Positions 16,601-24,582 of a DNA stretch of 64,000 nucleotides are shown one piece after another. The notes under the pieces were generated by a model, which had not been told where the DNA came from, did no database searches, and was given only the letters and a program-made list of their open reading frames with translations. Location of the stretch: contig CP129482.1 in NCBI GenBank assembly GCA_030583925.1, positions 682,001 to 746,000 on the forward strand, given 5' to 3'. Made by a program: the position numbers and the translations under genes. Positions within the stretch are counted from its first letter, which is position 1. Each line of letters begins with the position of its first letter. The DNA is from Anaerolineales bacterium (lineage in GTDB: Bacteria > Chloroflexota > Anaerolineae > Anaerolineales > Villigracilaceae).

Positions 16601-17224
16601 TTAAATTTTAATGATCTTCCTTTTTACCGCTTCGGTGACTGCCGCCGTACGGTCGGTTACTTCCAATTTAGAAAAGATATGGACGAAATGGGATTTAACA
16701 GTCGCTTCGGTGATGAATAATTTCCTTGCAATTTCTTTGTTGGGGTTTCCCTGCGATGCAAGCTCCAACACCTCGATCTCACGGCTGCTCAGGATGTTTT
16801 TAGAAGGATTTGTCAAACGCTGCGTTACTTTTTCCGCCACACGCGGCGCAAGCGACATTTCGCCGCTGGCTACATTGCGCACCGCTTGAAATAGTTGTTC
16901 TGGAGGAGTGTCTTTGAGTAAATAACCGATGGCTCCCGCTTGGAGAGCAGGCAGTATGTCTGCGTCTGTTCCATACGTAGTCAGCACTAGGATGTTTACT
17001 TTTGGCAACTTCTCTCGAATCAGTTTAATCGCCCCAAGTCCGTCTAAAACGGGCATTTGCAGATCCATGAGAATCAGATCTGGAACGAGCGAAATTGCCG
17101 ATCTGACGGCTTCTTCGCCATTGTCCGCCTCGCCTACTATTTCAAAATCTGATTGCGAGGAGAGCAATGCCCGCAACCCACTGCGGACAATCGGATGGTC
17201 ATCAGTAATGAGTATTTTGATCAT
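16601..17224 (-). CDS. NarL/LuxR-family response regulator
   Basis: About 207 aa from the ATG at 17224 (MIKILITDDHP); a longer frame exists but lacks the receiver fold before this point. Receiver domain: acidic pair DD near residue 8, phosphoacceptor Asp in LILMDLQMPVLDG, Lys in YLLKDTPPE. The C-terminal LuxR HTH is LSSREIEVLELASQG, NKEIARKLFITEATVKSHF. The start codon lies 23 bp inside the end of the sensor kinase gene, so the two are translationally coupled and surely cognate. Likely targets are the two promoters sharing a spaced element at 16422-16491 and 19213-19282. Confidence 0.92.
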   Translation of the reverse strand: MIKILITDDHPIVRSGLRALLSSQSDFEIVGEADNGEEAVRSAISLVPDLILMDLQMPVLDGLGAIKLIREKLPKVNILVLTTYGTDADILPALQAGAIGYLLKDTPPEQLFQAVRNVASGEMSLAPRVAEKVTQRLTNPSKNILSSREIEVLELASQGNPNKEIARKLFITEATVKSHFVHIFSKLEVTDRTAAVTEAVKRKIIKI

Positions 17225-18410
17225 CGTTATCTTCCATAATAGGCAGGGATACGGCAATCGCTGTCCCTCTGCCTCGTTCACTTTCAACCGTCAGTGTTCC
17301 GTTTAATTCTTCGATCCGATCCCGCATCGTTTTCAGTCCGAACCCAGCGCTGATTTTTGACGGGTCGAAGCCCAGTCCGTCATCGGCAATATCCATTGCA
17401 AAAATATCTTCCATAAACGAAAAAGTGATATTGACATGTTTCGCTTGGGCGTGTTTATGGATATTGTGCATTGCCTCCTGTGAAATGCGGAGCAGCGCCG
17501 TTTCGGCGGATTCGGGAAGGGGTCGCGGAACGCCCGTCACTTTCACTTTGACCTGAGCGCGGTTTTCCGCAGACCAGCGCGCCGCCATTTCTTCAACCGC
17601 CTCGATCAGAGAGGCTTTTTCGATTGGCTCAGGTTGCATGTCCCAAACGATCCTGCGGATCTCGTCAAGCCCTTCCCGTGCGGCGTTTTCCGCTTGTTGG
17701 ATTTGTGGTTGGACTGATCCTGCGGCGCTGAGCCTTGAGGCAGAGAGGTGCATGATGATGGATGTGAAATGTTGGGCAACTGAATCGTGGATGTCGCGGG
17801 CGAGACGCTGCCGTTCGGTCAGTCGCCCCGCTTCCCGTTCGACCCTCATCAAGTTTGCCTGCGACCGAGTTAAGTCGTCTATCAGGCGTTGGCGTTCCGT
17901 GCTTTGTTTTATGATGGATGTGATAAAACCGCCAATGATCGTCGAGATAGCCAGCAGTCCCACGATGAGCAATAGGAGGGTAAACCAGCGCTCGGTTGGA
18001 TAGAGAGCGATATAGAAGAAAAAAAGTCCCAGGGTTTGAAAAAATGTCAATCCAATAGCCCAGCGAATGGGGAAGCGGCTAAAAACCAATGGGAAGAATA
18101 TCCCCATCAACAAAAGCGAATTGGCGGTCAGTGAGATCAAGCCAGCCCAGATCGCCCATCCTGGAACAAGATAAAGGGCGCCGCGTTTCGGATATTCCCA
18201 ACTGCGCAAGGTGAAAATGTTGATAAACGGGATGTACCACAGACCCAAAAGGGCAGACAGAACAAGAAAGAACAAAAAGTTCGGGATTCTTGGCTCGTCG
18301 TTGTAAACCAAAATGATGTTCAGGATCAGCAGGCTGTAAGCGGAAAAATGCCATACCCAATCCCATTGTTCCCAAACCTCTGGATTGCGACTCTTCTTGA
18401 TAAATTTCAT
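17202..18410 (-). CDS. Membrane sensor histidine kinase (HisKA_3/NarX-type)
   Basis: About 402 aa from the ATG at 18410 (MKFIKKSRN); an in-frame start at 18497 would overlap the upstream gene. Five or six N-terminal helices (about residues 20-165) form a membrane sensor with very short loops, so the signal is probably within the membrane or cell envelope. A short coiled segment precedes the dimerisation box RQRLARDIHDSVAQHF with the phospho-His. The ATPase domain shows N-box ISQEAMHNIHKHA, G1 DDGLGFD and GFGLKTMRDR. Co-transcribed with the response regulator (overlap) and with the CPBP gene upstream. Small multi-helix kinases like LiaS/DesK are the closest idea. Confidence 0.9.
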   Translation of the reverse strand: MKFIKKSRNPEVWEQWDWVWHFSAYSLLILNIILVYNDEPRIPNFLFFLVLSALLGLWYIPFINIFTLRSWEYPKRGALYLVPGWAIWAGLISLTANSLLLMGIFFPLVFSRFPIRWAIGLTFFQTLGLFFFYIALYPTERWFTLLLLIVGLLAISTIIGGFITSIIKQSTERQRLIDDLTRSQANLMRVEREAGRLTERQRLARDIHDSVAQHFTSIIMHLSASRLSAAGSVQPQIQQAENAAREGLDEIRRIVWDMQPEPIEKASLIEAVEEMAARWSAENRAQVKVKVTGVPRPLPESAETALLRISQEAMHNIHKHAQAKHVNITFSFMEDIFAMDIADDGLGFDPSKISAGFGLKTMRDRIEELNGTLTVESERGRGTAIAVSLPIMEDNDDQNTHY

Positions 18411-18480
18411 TTTGAAATTATACCCTGCGATATCAGCGATCTTTTGCAAGGATGCCGCAGGGTATCGTTTGAATTTTCGG

Positions 18481-19182
18481 TTAAGCCCCAGGCACAAGGA
18501 AGATCAGCATCGTTGCGAAAGGTTCGGAGAGGAGCGTCACGAGGCTGTGTCCGAGAATGACTGGAGTGAGACTGCGCTTGCCCCATAAGAACAAGCCGCC
18601 GAGCAACAATCCGTAAACCACGCTGAAGACGAAGGCAAAGGGGTTGAAGCCCCAGACGGTGTGATAGAGCGCAAAGATCAAAGCGGAAACAACCGCCTGC
18701 GTCCATTTGGATGAACCGATTTTATGCAACTGGTTCATGATGAAACTGCGTGTGATGAGATCCTCAAACAGCGCGCCGACCGCCGCCAGGAATGCCGACA
18801 GAATACGGAAGCCATTGATCTGCATCAAGTTGGCATCTGGGTCGAATTGACGGATGCTGGACAGGAACAGAAGCGCCCATAATATTCCAAGTATTAGCCC
18901 TGCGATGTTCGCGCCGATTCTGGAAGGCGCGCCTAATCCGCTGGATTTGAGAAAATCGCCAATGGATGCGCTCTTAACCATCCGATATACGACCGCCAGG
19001 ATGATCAGAAAAGCGATCCAGAACCAAATTAGAACGCCAGTAACGGAGCCTTCAAGTGAAAAGCTCTGACGAAGCAGGTGCGGGAGCGGACCGAAGTTGG
19101 GTCCAACCAACGCCAGCAATAGAAGCGTAACTATTGCGATCCTTCGCCAAACAGCGCTTTTTTCATTCGTTTTTGTTTCCAT
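18481..19182 (-). CDS. CPBP-family intramembrane protease-like protein
   Basis: About 233 aa. The ATG at 19182 is chosen because GGAGGT lies 5 bases before it; the upstream in-frame ATG at 19194 would itself contain that ribosome-binding site. Six or more hydrophobic helices. The three conserved CPBP (Abi, type II CAAX protease-like) blocks are recognisable: EDLITRSF (usually EExxxR, here Glu-Asp), FALYHTVWGF and LGHSLVTLL with the two metal His. The Glu-Asp change leaves catalytic status uncertain. First gene of an operon with the histidine kinase and regulator, so it may act in signal perception or be a regulated output. Confidence 0.8.
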   Translation of the reverse strand: METKTNEKSAVWRRIAIVTLLLLALVGPNFGPLPHLLRQSFSLEGSVTGVLIWFWIAFLIILAVVYRMVKSASIGDFLKSSGLGAPSRIGANIAGLILGILWALLFLSSIRQFDPDANLMQINGFRILSAFLAAVGALFEDLITRSFIMNQLHKIGSSKWTQAVVSALIFALYHTVWGFNPFAFVFSVVYGLLLGGLFLWGKRSLTPVILGHSLVTLLSEPFATMLIFLVPGA

Positions 19183-19212
19183 TTCTACCTCCATGTAGAT
19201 TTTGATGAAGGT

Positions 19213-19282
19213 AGTGTAGGGTACTTTTATTGGGATGTCATCAAGAGGGAGATGGATTCGTTAATCAATCAAAAGTTGGATA
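19213..19282 (-). promoter_or_regulatory. Promoter with shared upstream element (copy B)
   Basis: TTGATG (19239-19244), 20-bp spacer, TACACT (19213-19218), with AATCCATCT (19250-19258) and TATCCAACTTTTGATTGAT (19264-19282) upstream. All spacings are the same as in copy A at 16422-16491. It drives the CPBP, kinase and regulator genes. Confidence 0.6.
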
Positions 19283-19336
19283 GACTGCGGTGACGTGTTT
19301 CTTGACGAGATTTTGAGATTCGAGAATCACAGGCAT
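19265..19336 (-). pseudogene. Remnant of an ABC ATPase gene (first codons only)
   Basis: A 23-codon frame beginning MPVILESQNLVKK and ending at a TGA inside the shared promoter element. The start of the ATPase at 14927-15871 is MPNILESQNLVKKYG. A 26-nt stretch is identical between 19302-19327 and 15837-15862. The reading is also similar over TAV further on, then diverges. This is what remains of a duplicated exporter operon whose body was lost, or of a recombination between the two loci. Confidence 0.6.
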
Positions 19337-19347
19337 GTATTTCTCTT

Positions 19348-19839
19348 TCAAGTTTTTGCAATACTACCCCCCAGTTTGTCAGGGTGGTGTGATTTGATGT
19401 ATTCTATGGCTTTGTCTAGAGAGGGAGTCATTAAATCGAATGATAGCGAAATGTATGGTGATGGATCCTGAAATAACAGCGCAAGCAGTTTGCCTTTATC
19501 GGCAATTACTCGAGACTTAAACTTTTCTGGATCATTCACTTCAATCGTGAGAAAGCGATTGAAGAAGAAAACACCGACATCGATTTTAACTATATCCTCC
19601 CATAAAATTAAACCAAAACGATTGTTGCGCTGATTACTGGTTTGGATGCCGTTAAGATCAAATTGCAACACTGGCGTTGAAACAAATAAATCTGGCAGTG
19701 TTTTGATTACAAGGAGGATAAAAAATAATGAAAGTATTATCCCGATAGTCGTACGAAGCAGCGTCAACAGTAAAACGCTTAGCAGTGTAAGAAATATTTG
19801 CACGAGGAGCAATTTGAGCTTTGATGAATAAAAGTCCAT
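19348..19839 (-). CDS. Hypothetical membrane protein (STM3941-like)
   Basis: A 163-aa protein. Two closely spaced hydrophobic helices (residues 8-26 and 28-46) are followed by a soluble C-terminal domain. The latter contains LQFDLNGIQTSNQ, LILWEDIVKIDVG and FLTIEVNDPEKF, resembling the STM3941-type family of membrane-linked PH-like domains (W-x-D-I turn). No catalytic residues are evident. The base composition is more A/T-rich than its neighbours, hinting at later acquisition. No clear operon partner. Function unknown. Confidence 0.6.
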   Translation of the reverse strand: MDFYSSKLKLLLVQIFLTLLSVLLLTLLRTTIGIILSLFFILLVIKTLPDLFVSTPVLQFDLNGIQTSNQRNNRFGLILWEDIVKIDVGVFFFNRFLTIEVNDPEKFKSRVIADKGKLLALLFQDPSPYISLSFDLMTPSLDKAIEYIKSHHPDKLGGSIAKT

Positions 19840-19887
19840 ATGCCAAGTAGATTCCTTCTGATTTGCCTTCTGCCTTCTTTTTTCTGC

Positions 19888-20964
19888 CTACTGCATTCGA
19901 TTGTACTTCCTCATCACCTCCCTCACCTCCTCATGCGGCAACCTCTTCACCGAAAAACCGTTGTGCCCCGTCATATCCTCCGCCGCGACCATCGCATTGA
20001 TGATGGCTTCCTCGGTGGCGAAGACCGACGCGGCGAACAACGGGTTGAGATGTTCGTTATCGAGCGCTTGCACATGGACGATTCCATTTTTATCGCCGAG
20101 GGCGGCGTTCGGGTTGGCGGTTGAGAACGCAAGAAAAATATCGCCCGAACCGTTTCCGCCCAGCGACCCCGTCCGCGCCATGCCGAGCGTGGCTCGCTTC
20201 GCCATCCGCTTCAGTTGATGCGGCAACAACGGCGCGTCGGTCGCAACGATCACGATCAGCGAGCCGTTCTCCGCAAACGGGTTCTCCCCGTCCGTCCACA
20301 CGGGATGCGCCTTGAGATGTTCGCCCACAGGGACTCCCGCAATCTTGAGTTGATATCGCACCCCGAAATTGGATTGCACGAACGCGCCCACCGTCCAGCC
20401 GCCGAATTTTTCAGGAAGTTTTCTGGATGACGTTCCGCTCCCGCCTTTGAACTCATACGACAGCATCCCCGTCCCTCCGCCGACGCTTCCTTCTTCGATT
20501 GGACCTGATTCAGTTTTCTCCAGCGCTTCCCACACATGAGCAGGCTTGACGAAGAATCCGTTCATATTATTGAGCCAGCCGTCAGCAGTCTCAGCCACCA
20601 GCGGGCACGACCACTTCTGGAACAACGCGTTATTCTTCGCCTGCCATTCAATGATCGTGTCGCGCACGATACCAACCGAATGTGTATTCGTGATCCCGAT
20701 CGGACCTTCGAGGAATCCGCCCTCTTCGACCCACGCCGCGCCTGTCATCTCGCCGTTGCCGTTGAACGGGAACCACGCCGCAAACACGGGATCGTGATTC
20801 GCCTTCCCGCGTGGATGAATGATCGTCACCCCCGTCCGCGCCGACTCGCCTTCGATGATCGTCGAGTAACCGACGCTCAGGCCTGCAACGTCTGTGATCG
20901 CATTATATTTTCCCGTCTTGCCTTCAAACGGAATCCCCAAGTCGCGTGCGCGGGGTTTTTGCAT
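19888..20964 (-). CDS. P1-family peptidase (DmpA-like aminopeptidase)
   Basis: About 358 aa from the ATG at 20964 (MQKPRARDLG), preceded by AAGGAG; the longer frame reads through an intergenic repeat. This is an N-terminal-nucleophile hydrolase of the DmpA/L-aminopeptidase D-esterase family, which autocleaves before a Ser. The likely Gly-Ser site is in AENGSLIVIVATDAP. NTHSVGIVRD, GSVGGGTGM and GSLGGNGSGDIFLAFSTAN are family blocks. Such enzymes release N-terminal residues from peptides, amides or beta-peptides, usually in the cytoplasm. Length is normal. Single gene flanked by repeats. Confidence 0.9.
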   Translation of the reverse strand: MQKPRARDLGIPFEGKTGKYNAITDVAGLSVGYSTIIEGESARTGVTIIHPRGKANHDPVFAAWFPFNGNGEMTGAAWVEEGGFLEGPIGITNTHSVGIVRDTIIEWQAKNNALFQKWSCPLVAETADGWLNNMNGFFVKPAHVWEALEKTESGPIEEGSVGGGTGMLSYEFKGGSGTSSRKLPEKFGGWTVGAFVQSNFGVRYQLKIAGVPVGEHLKAHPVWTDGENPFAENGSLIVIVATDAPLLPHQLKRMAKRATLGMARTGSLGGNGSGDIFLAFSTANPNAALGDKNGIVHVQALDNEHLNPLFAASVFATEEAIINAMVAAEDMTGHNGFSVKRLPHEEVREVMRKYNRMQ

Positions 20965-20989
20965 GATATCTCCTTTTTTGGTGAAATCC

Positions 20990-21158
20990 GTTGGTTGAGT
21001 AGGGCGAGCGCGCTGAGCGGAGCGATAGCGGAGACGAAGCATCTCGCCTGTACCGAAACCAACAGTTGCCAGAATTACTCTTATAACAAATCTTTCTTTG
21101 CTTATTGGTGGTTTCGATACGCCCTTCGCACCAATCGCTCAGGGCTACTCAACCACCA
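20990..21158. repeat. Inverted pair of GGTTGAGTAG-type repeats
   Basis: Arms 20990-21062 (ggttgagtagggcgagcg ... gtaccgaaaccaa) and 21104-21158 (ttggtggtttcgatacgc ... ctactcaaccacc) face each other across an A/T-rich spacer. The right arm covers the stop codon of the next gene. Confidence 0.75.
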
Positions 21159-22039
21159 GTACTTTTCCTCGCCAACCCCATCAACTGCCTCGCCACATTC
21201 CGTATCACCTCATCAGGTGCGCCGTCTACGGCTTTCGATTGGACGCGCGTGTCAATCTGGTCGTTGACGTAATCCACGACGATGAAGTTGTCGTGGGTGA
21301 GGGCGATCTCGGTGGTGAACCAATCCAAACGGCAGATCGAAGCGATTTGTAGTGTGATGTCATGGAGTTGCGAGAGTTCGTATTTGTGTTCGTCGCCTTG
21401 GGTCACGGTCACAAAGACATGAGTCAACGGATGCCACCAGCAGGGATACGTCTTGCCGACGGCGTAGAAGACGCGGAACCAGGCGGGGCGTCCCTGAATG
21501 GTTCGAGGAGCGACGGTTGCCTGAACCAAATATTTTTGCGCGGAGAATTCCATGCGGGCGCGCAGGATCTGGTCTAGGGATGAAGCGCCGAGTATCACAC
21601 CCTCACTGCCCCCGCCATGCGACGGCTTGATGACGAATTGATTCCCAAGCGGAGTTAAGTCCAAGGGTGGGGGAACGGGCTGTTCGAGAAAAGGAGCGAG
21701 GAGAATCGTGTGCGGCGTGTGCAAGCCTGCCGTCATCAGTTCGAGGTGCATGGTGGCTTTGTCTTCTGACCATGCGGAAAGTTCGGGCGGGTTGATGCGT
21801 CTCTTGTTATATTCCCGCGCCCAATTATTGATCGGGAGAAAGCGGTCATCTCCTTGTGAACGGTCGAGCAACGTGTTGAACGTCTTTTCGCCTTTGTACA
21901 ACGCGGAAAGCGACTCAAACAAGTTGTCTGGCGTAATTTGCCAGAAAGTTAATCCGTTTTCGATACACGCTTGCTCGACAAAATGGACAAAGTCAATATC
22001 GTGTTCCCAATACCAGGGGAGGCACAGGTCGTAGTGCAT
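21149..22039 (-). CDS. ATP-grasp-fold protein of unknown substrate
   Basis: A 296-aa protein. The central FVIKPSHGGGSEGVIL (residues about 135-150) is an ATP-grasp Lys plus Gly-rich loop, and DWFTTEIALTHDNFIVVDYVND near residue 240 matches the metal-binding acidic end of the fold. The N-terminal 100 residues (LCLPWYWEHDIDFVHFVEQAC) form an additional domain. ATP-grasp enzymes join carboxylates to amines through acyl phosphates; no substrate is evident here. No Shine-Dalgarno is present: TACAAT lies six bases before the ATG, the spacing of a leaderless transcript. Its stop codon lies in a dispersed repeat. Confidence 0.75.
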   Translation of the reverse strand: MHYDLCLPWYWEHDIDFVHFVEQACIENGLTFWQITPDNLFESLSALYKGEKTFNTLLDRSQGDDRFLPINNWAREYNKRRINPPELSAWSEDKATMHLELMTAGLHTPHTILLAPFLEQPVPPPLDLTPLGNQFVIKPSHGGGSEGVILGASSLDQILRARMEFSAQKYLVQATVAPRTIQGRPAWFRVFYAVGKTYPCWWHPLTHVFVTVTQGDEHKYELSQLHDITLQIASICRLDWFTTEIALTHDNFIVVDYVNDQIDTRVQSKAVDGAPDEVIRNVARQLMGLARKSTGG

Positions 22040-22127
22040 GGAGGAATTGTAAGTGAAAAAGGATGAATGATGAAGGCAAGAGAAGTGATCAGTGATCGGT
22101 AACTATGGAGAAGACACAATTTTCTTG

Positions 22128-22167
22128 TCTACCTGTTTCCTTGTCTACCTGTCCACCTGTTTACCCG
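22128..22167. repeat. Array of five tandem octamers
   Basis: TCTACCTG, TTTCCTTG, TCTACCTG, TCCACCTG, TTTACCCG in exact 8-bp register, about 50 bases upstream of the SlyD-like gene. Confidence 0.85.
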
Positions 22168-22216
22168 ATCCTTTGTCGCTGATACAATGGGCGAACTTCA
22201 AGAAAGGAATTTTGAT

Positions 22217-22705
22217 ATGAGCATTGAATCGGTGCAAGATGGCGTGGTGGTTTCGATTGAGTATACGCTTCACGTGGATGGAGAATTATTGGATAGTTCC
22301 GATGGGCAGGGTCCGCTTCAGTTTTTGGCGGGCTATGGAAATATCGTTCCTGGGCTTGAAAATGAAATGATGGGTATGAAGGTCGGCGAGAGCAAGAAGG
22401 TGGTTGTTCAGCCGGTAGACGGATACGGTGAATTCGATGAAGAAGCGTTCATGCAAGTGCCGAAGGATCAGTTTCCAAAAGAAATGCCGCTCGAAGTCGG
22501 GACGGAGTTAACCGTCCGTGACAGCGAGGATAATATGCAAATGGCACGGATTGACGGCATCGAAGGCGATACGGTGACGTTGAATTTCAACCATCCACTG
22601 GCGGGCGATGAATTGCACTTTTATGTGAAGGTGATTTCATTGCGCGAGCCGAACGAAGAAGAGTTAGCGCATGGGCATGTCCATGAGGATGGGCATCATC
22701 ATTAA
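22217..22705 (+). CDS. slyD: FKBP-type peptidyl-prolyl isomerase, SlyD-like
   Basis: About 162 aa from the ATG at 22217 (AAGGAA 8 bases before it). It has the SlyD layout: FKBP core split by an insert-in-flap chaperone domain. Core motifs are YTLHVDGELLDSSDGQGPLQF, GNIVPGLENEMMGMKVGE and the flap-domain region VPKDQFPKEMPLEVGTEL, followed by VTLNFNHPLAGDELHFYVKV. The C-terminus is a short His-rich tail (HGHVHEDGHHH) that likely binds Ni2+ or Zn2+. It catalyses proline isomerisation, acts as a cytoplasmic folding helper and may store metal for enzyme maturation. Single-gene unit with terminator. Confidence 0.93.
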   Translation: MSIESVQDGVVVSIEYTLHVDGELLDSSDGQGPLQFLAGYGNIVPGLENEMMGMKVGESKKVVVQPVDGYGEFDEEAFMQVPKDQFPKEMPLEVGTELTVRDSEDNMQMARIDGIEGDTVTLNFNHPLAGDELHFYVKVISLREPNEEELAHGHVHEDGHHH

Positions 22706-22803
22706 TGTGGACGAAGGATGAAGCGGGAAAGGCGGAAGAGGGGGAGAGCAAGGCTGAGGGTTAGAAGCAGATTGACCTGAGAATGAAGCGAGAGTCGAAT
22801 GAA

Positions 22804-22840
22804 AAAGATGGATGCGCTTGCGACGCATCCATCTTTGTTT
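22804..22840. terminator. Bidirectional rho-independent terminator
   Basis: AAAGATGGATGCG (22804-22816) pairs with CGCATCCATCTTT (22824-22836). It lies between the slyD gene and the converging ABC exporter operon. Confidence 0.85.
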
Positions 22841-22847
22841 TATCCGA

Positions 22848-23699
22848 TCAGTGCTGGCCCAGCGTTCCCAGCGTGCGGACTCGGCGTTCGAGCGATCTGA
22901 ACGTGGCGGTCCCGATCCATAGCATGACGAACATGAAGACGACCAGCAAGAGCAATTCCCAGTGCAGGGGGAGGATGGGGTTTGTCCCGATCAGGTAGGC
23001 GCGCAGTGCGTCGAGACCATACGTGAGCGGCAAAGCCAACGCCACCGGCAAGAGGAAACGCGGCAGGGCGTTGACCGGGAAGTTCGCGCCTGAAAAGATC
23101 TGCACCAGAAAACTGCTCACATCCACGAGCGTATTCGCTTCGCGCAATACCATGACGACTGCCGCAAACGCGAAGCCGAAGCCGTAAAGCCCTACCATCA
23201 TCGGGATGATTGGCAGGAAGGCTTTGAATACGTCGCCGGAAGCGTGGAAGCCGAAGATCAATCCGCCGAAGAACAACATGCCCAATGAAGTGAGCGCGGT
23301 GACGAGCATATTCGTCACCGAATGACCGACGAGGATCAATAGGCGCGGGACGGGCGTCAGCCAATTCGATTCCATGACGCCGGAGTCCATGTCGTTTTTG
23401 AGCGCGTATCCCATGCCCCAGAATACCGCATTGATGAAACTTTCCAGCACGGTTCCCAAGAGGATGAAGGACATGAAGTCTGTTGTGCCACTGTATTGAG
23501 AAAAGCCAAGCGCTTTGCCGTTCTCGCTGAAAGCCCGACCCATGAAATAAACCGGCGTGATCCAGATCAATGGTTGAAAGATGGATGAGACGGCGTTGAG
23601 CGGATAACGCCAGTATTGTTTCCAATCTTTGCGGATGAGCGCGTAGAGCGCGCGCAGGTGCGACAGGACGGTGGGATGGGAAAGAGGTTGTGTTTGCAT
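22848..23699 (-). CDS. ABC-2 type transporter permease
   Basis: About 283 aa; the ATG at 23699 (MQTQPLSH) is preferred over a longer frame running into the upstream gene. Six helices, with RKDWKQYWRYPLNAVSSIF leading the first, an FMSFILLGTVLESFINAVFWG block, and the conserved loop DSGVMESNWLTPVPRLLILVGH before the central helices. This is the ABC2 permease family of drug or polysaccharide/lipid exporters. The ATG follows two bases after the stop of the upstream permease, so all three genes of this operon (ATPase, permease, permease) are coupled. It probably forms a heterodimer with its neighbour. Substrate unknown. Confidence 0.88.
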   Translation of the reverse strand: MQTQPLSHPTVLSHLRALYALIRKDWKQYWRYPLNAVSSIFQPLIWITPVYFMGRAFSENGKALGFSQYSGTTDFMSFILLGTVLESFINAVFWGMGYALKNDMDSGVMESNWLTPVPRLLILVGHSVTNMLVTALTSLGMLFFGGLIFGFHASGDVFKAFLPIIPMMVGLYGFGFAFAAVVMVLREANTLVDVSSFLVQIFSGANFPVNALPRFLLPVALALPLTYGLDALRAYLIGTNPILPLHWELLLLVVFMFVMLWIGTATFRSLERRVRTLGTLGQH

Positions 23700-23701
23700 G
23701 A

Positions 23702-24571
23702 TTAGTATTGTCCTATGGCGCCGGTCTGGCGGGCGCGGCGTTCCATCGTTGTGAAGAGCCAATAGCCGACCGCCAGCCAAAAGATTCCGAAGAGCGTCAT
23801 CATTTTCAAATCAAAGGCGATGCCGCCAAAACCTTCAGTGGAGAGCGCCGCAGTCCGCATGGCGTGGATGATGTATGTCTGCGGCAGCCACTGCGCAACG
23901 GATTGCATCCAGCCGGGCAACATGGCGAGCGGATAGGTGATTCCGCAAAAGACCATAACGATACCGCGTACCAGAAAGACGAAGGCGTTTGCCTCCTTCA
24001 CGGTGATGACCACGCTGGCGAACGCGAAACCCAATCCGTAGACCGATGGGATGGCGGCGAGGATGACCAGCAAGGTGAGCCAGAGACTGCCCTCGAATTG
24101 CACCCGGAAAAGAAGCGCGTATTCCAGCCCGGAGACCAGCATCAACATGAACATCGAAACCAGTTGCGGAAAACTGCTTCCGAGCAGGTAGGCAAAGCGC
24201 CAGGTTGGCGAGAGCCAGTTCGATTCGAGCGTGCCGCGCAGTTGTTCGTTGCGCAGTGAATAACCGACCGCCCACAGCACAATGTTCTGCCACATCCAGA
24301 TCATGGTGCCGACGGCGATGTAGCCGGTGTATTCGTTCAAACCGGTTGTGTTTTGAAAGGCGGTAAGCCCGCTGCCGTCCACGCCGGAAAGCGCGCGGGC
24401 GGTGAGGATGTATCCCATTGGGAAGATGACGGGCCAAATAAAAAGCGCGATGATCCAGGACGGATAGCGGACGAAGATGGTCCATTCGCGGCGCACGACC
24501 GCCCACAGCGCGTGCACGTCTGCTAGGAAGCCGCGCGTGCCCAGCGAATTAACGCTCAGTTCGGATTTCAT
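23702..24571 (-). CDS. ABC-2 type transporter permease
   Basis: About 289 aa; the ATG at 24571 (MKSELSVNSLG) follows GGAGG by 7 bases. Six predicted helices. It is clearly a paralogue of the downstream permease: VVRREWTIFVRYPSWIIALF at the start, YIAVGTMIWMWQNIVLWAVG, and the loop RGTLESNWLSPTWRFAYLLG, which matches the LESNWLTP loop of the partner. The middle gene of a three-gene operon. Two distinct permease subunits with one ATPase point to a heterodimeric exporter. Confidence 0.88.
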   Translation of the reverse strand: MKSELSVNSLGTRGFLADVHALWAVVRREWTIFVRYPSWIIALFIWPVIFPMGYILTARALSGVDGSGLTAFQNTTGLNEYTGYIAVGTMIWMWQNIVLWAVGYSLRNEQLRGTLESNWLSPTWRFAYLLGSSFPQLVSMFMLMLVSGLEYALLFRVQFEGSLWLTLLVILAAIPSVYGLGFAFASVVITVKEANAFVFLVRGIVMVFCGITYPLAMLPGWMQSVAQWLPQTYIIHAMRTAALSTEGFGGIAFDLKMMTLFGIFWLAVGYWLFTTMERRARQTGAIGQY

Positions 24572-24582
24572 GCCTGCCTCCA

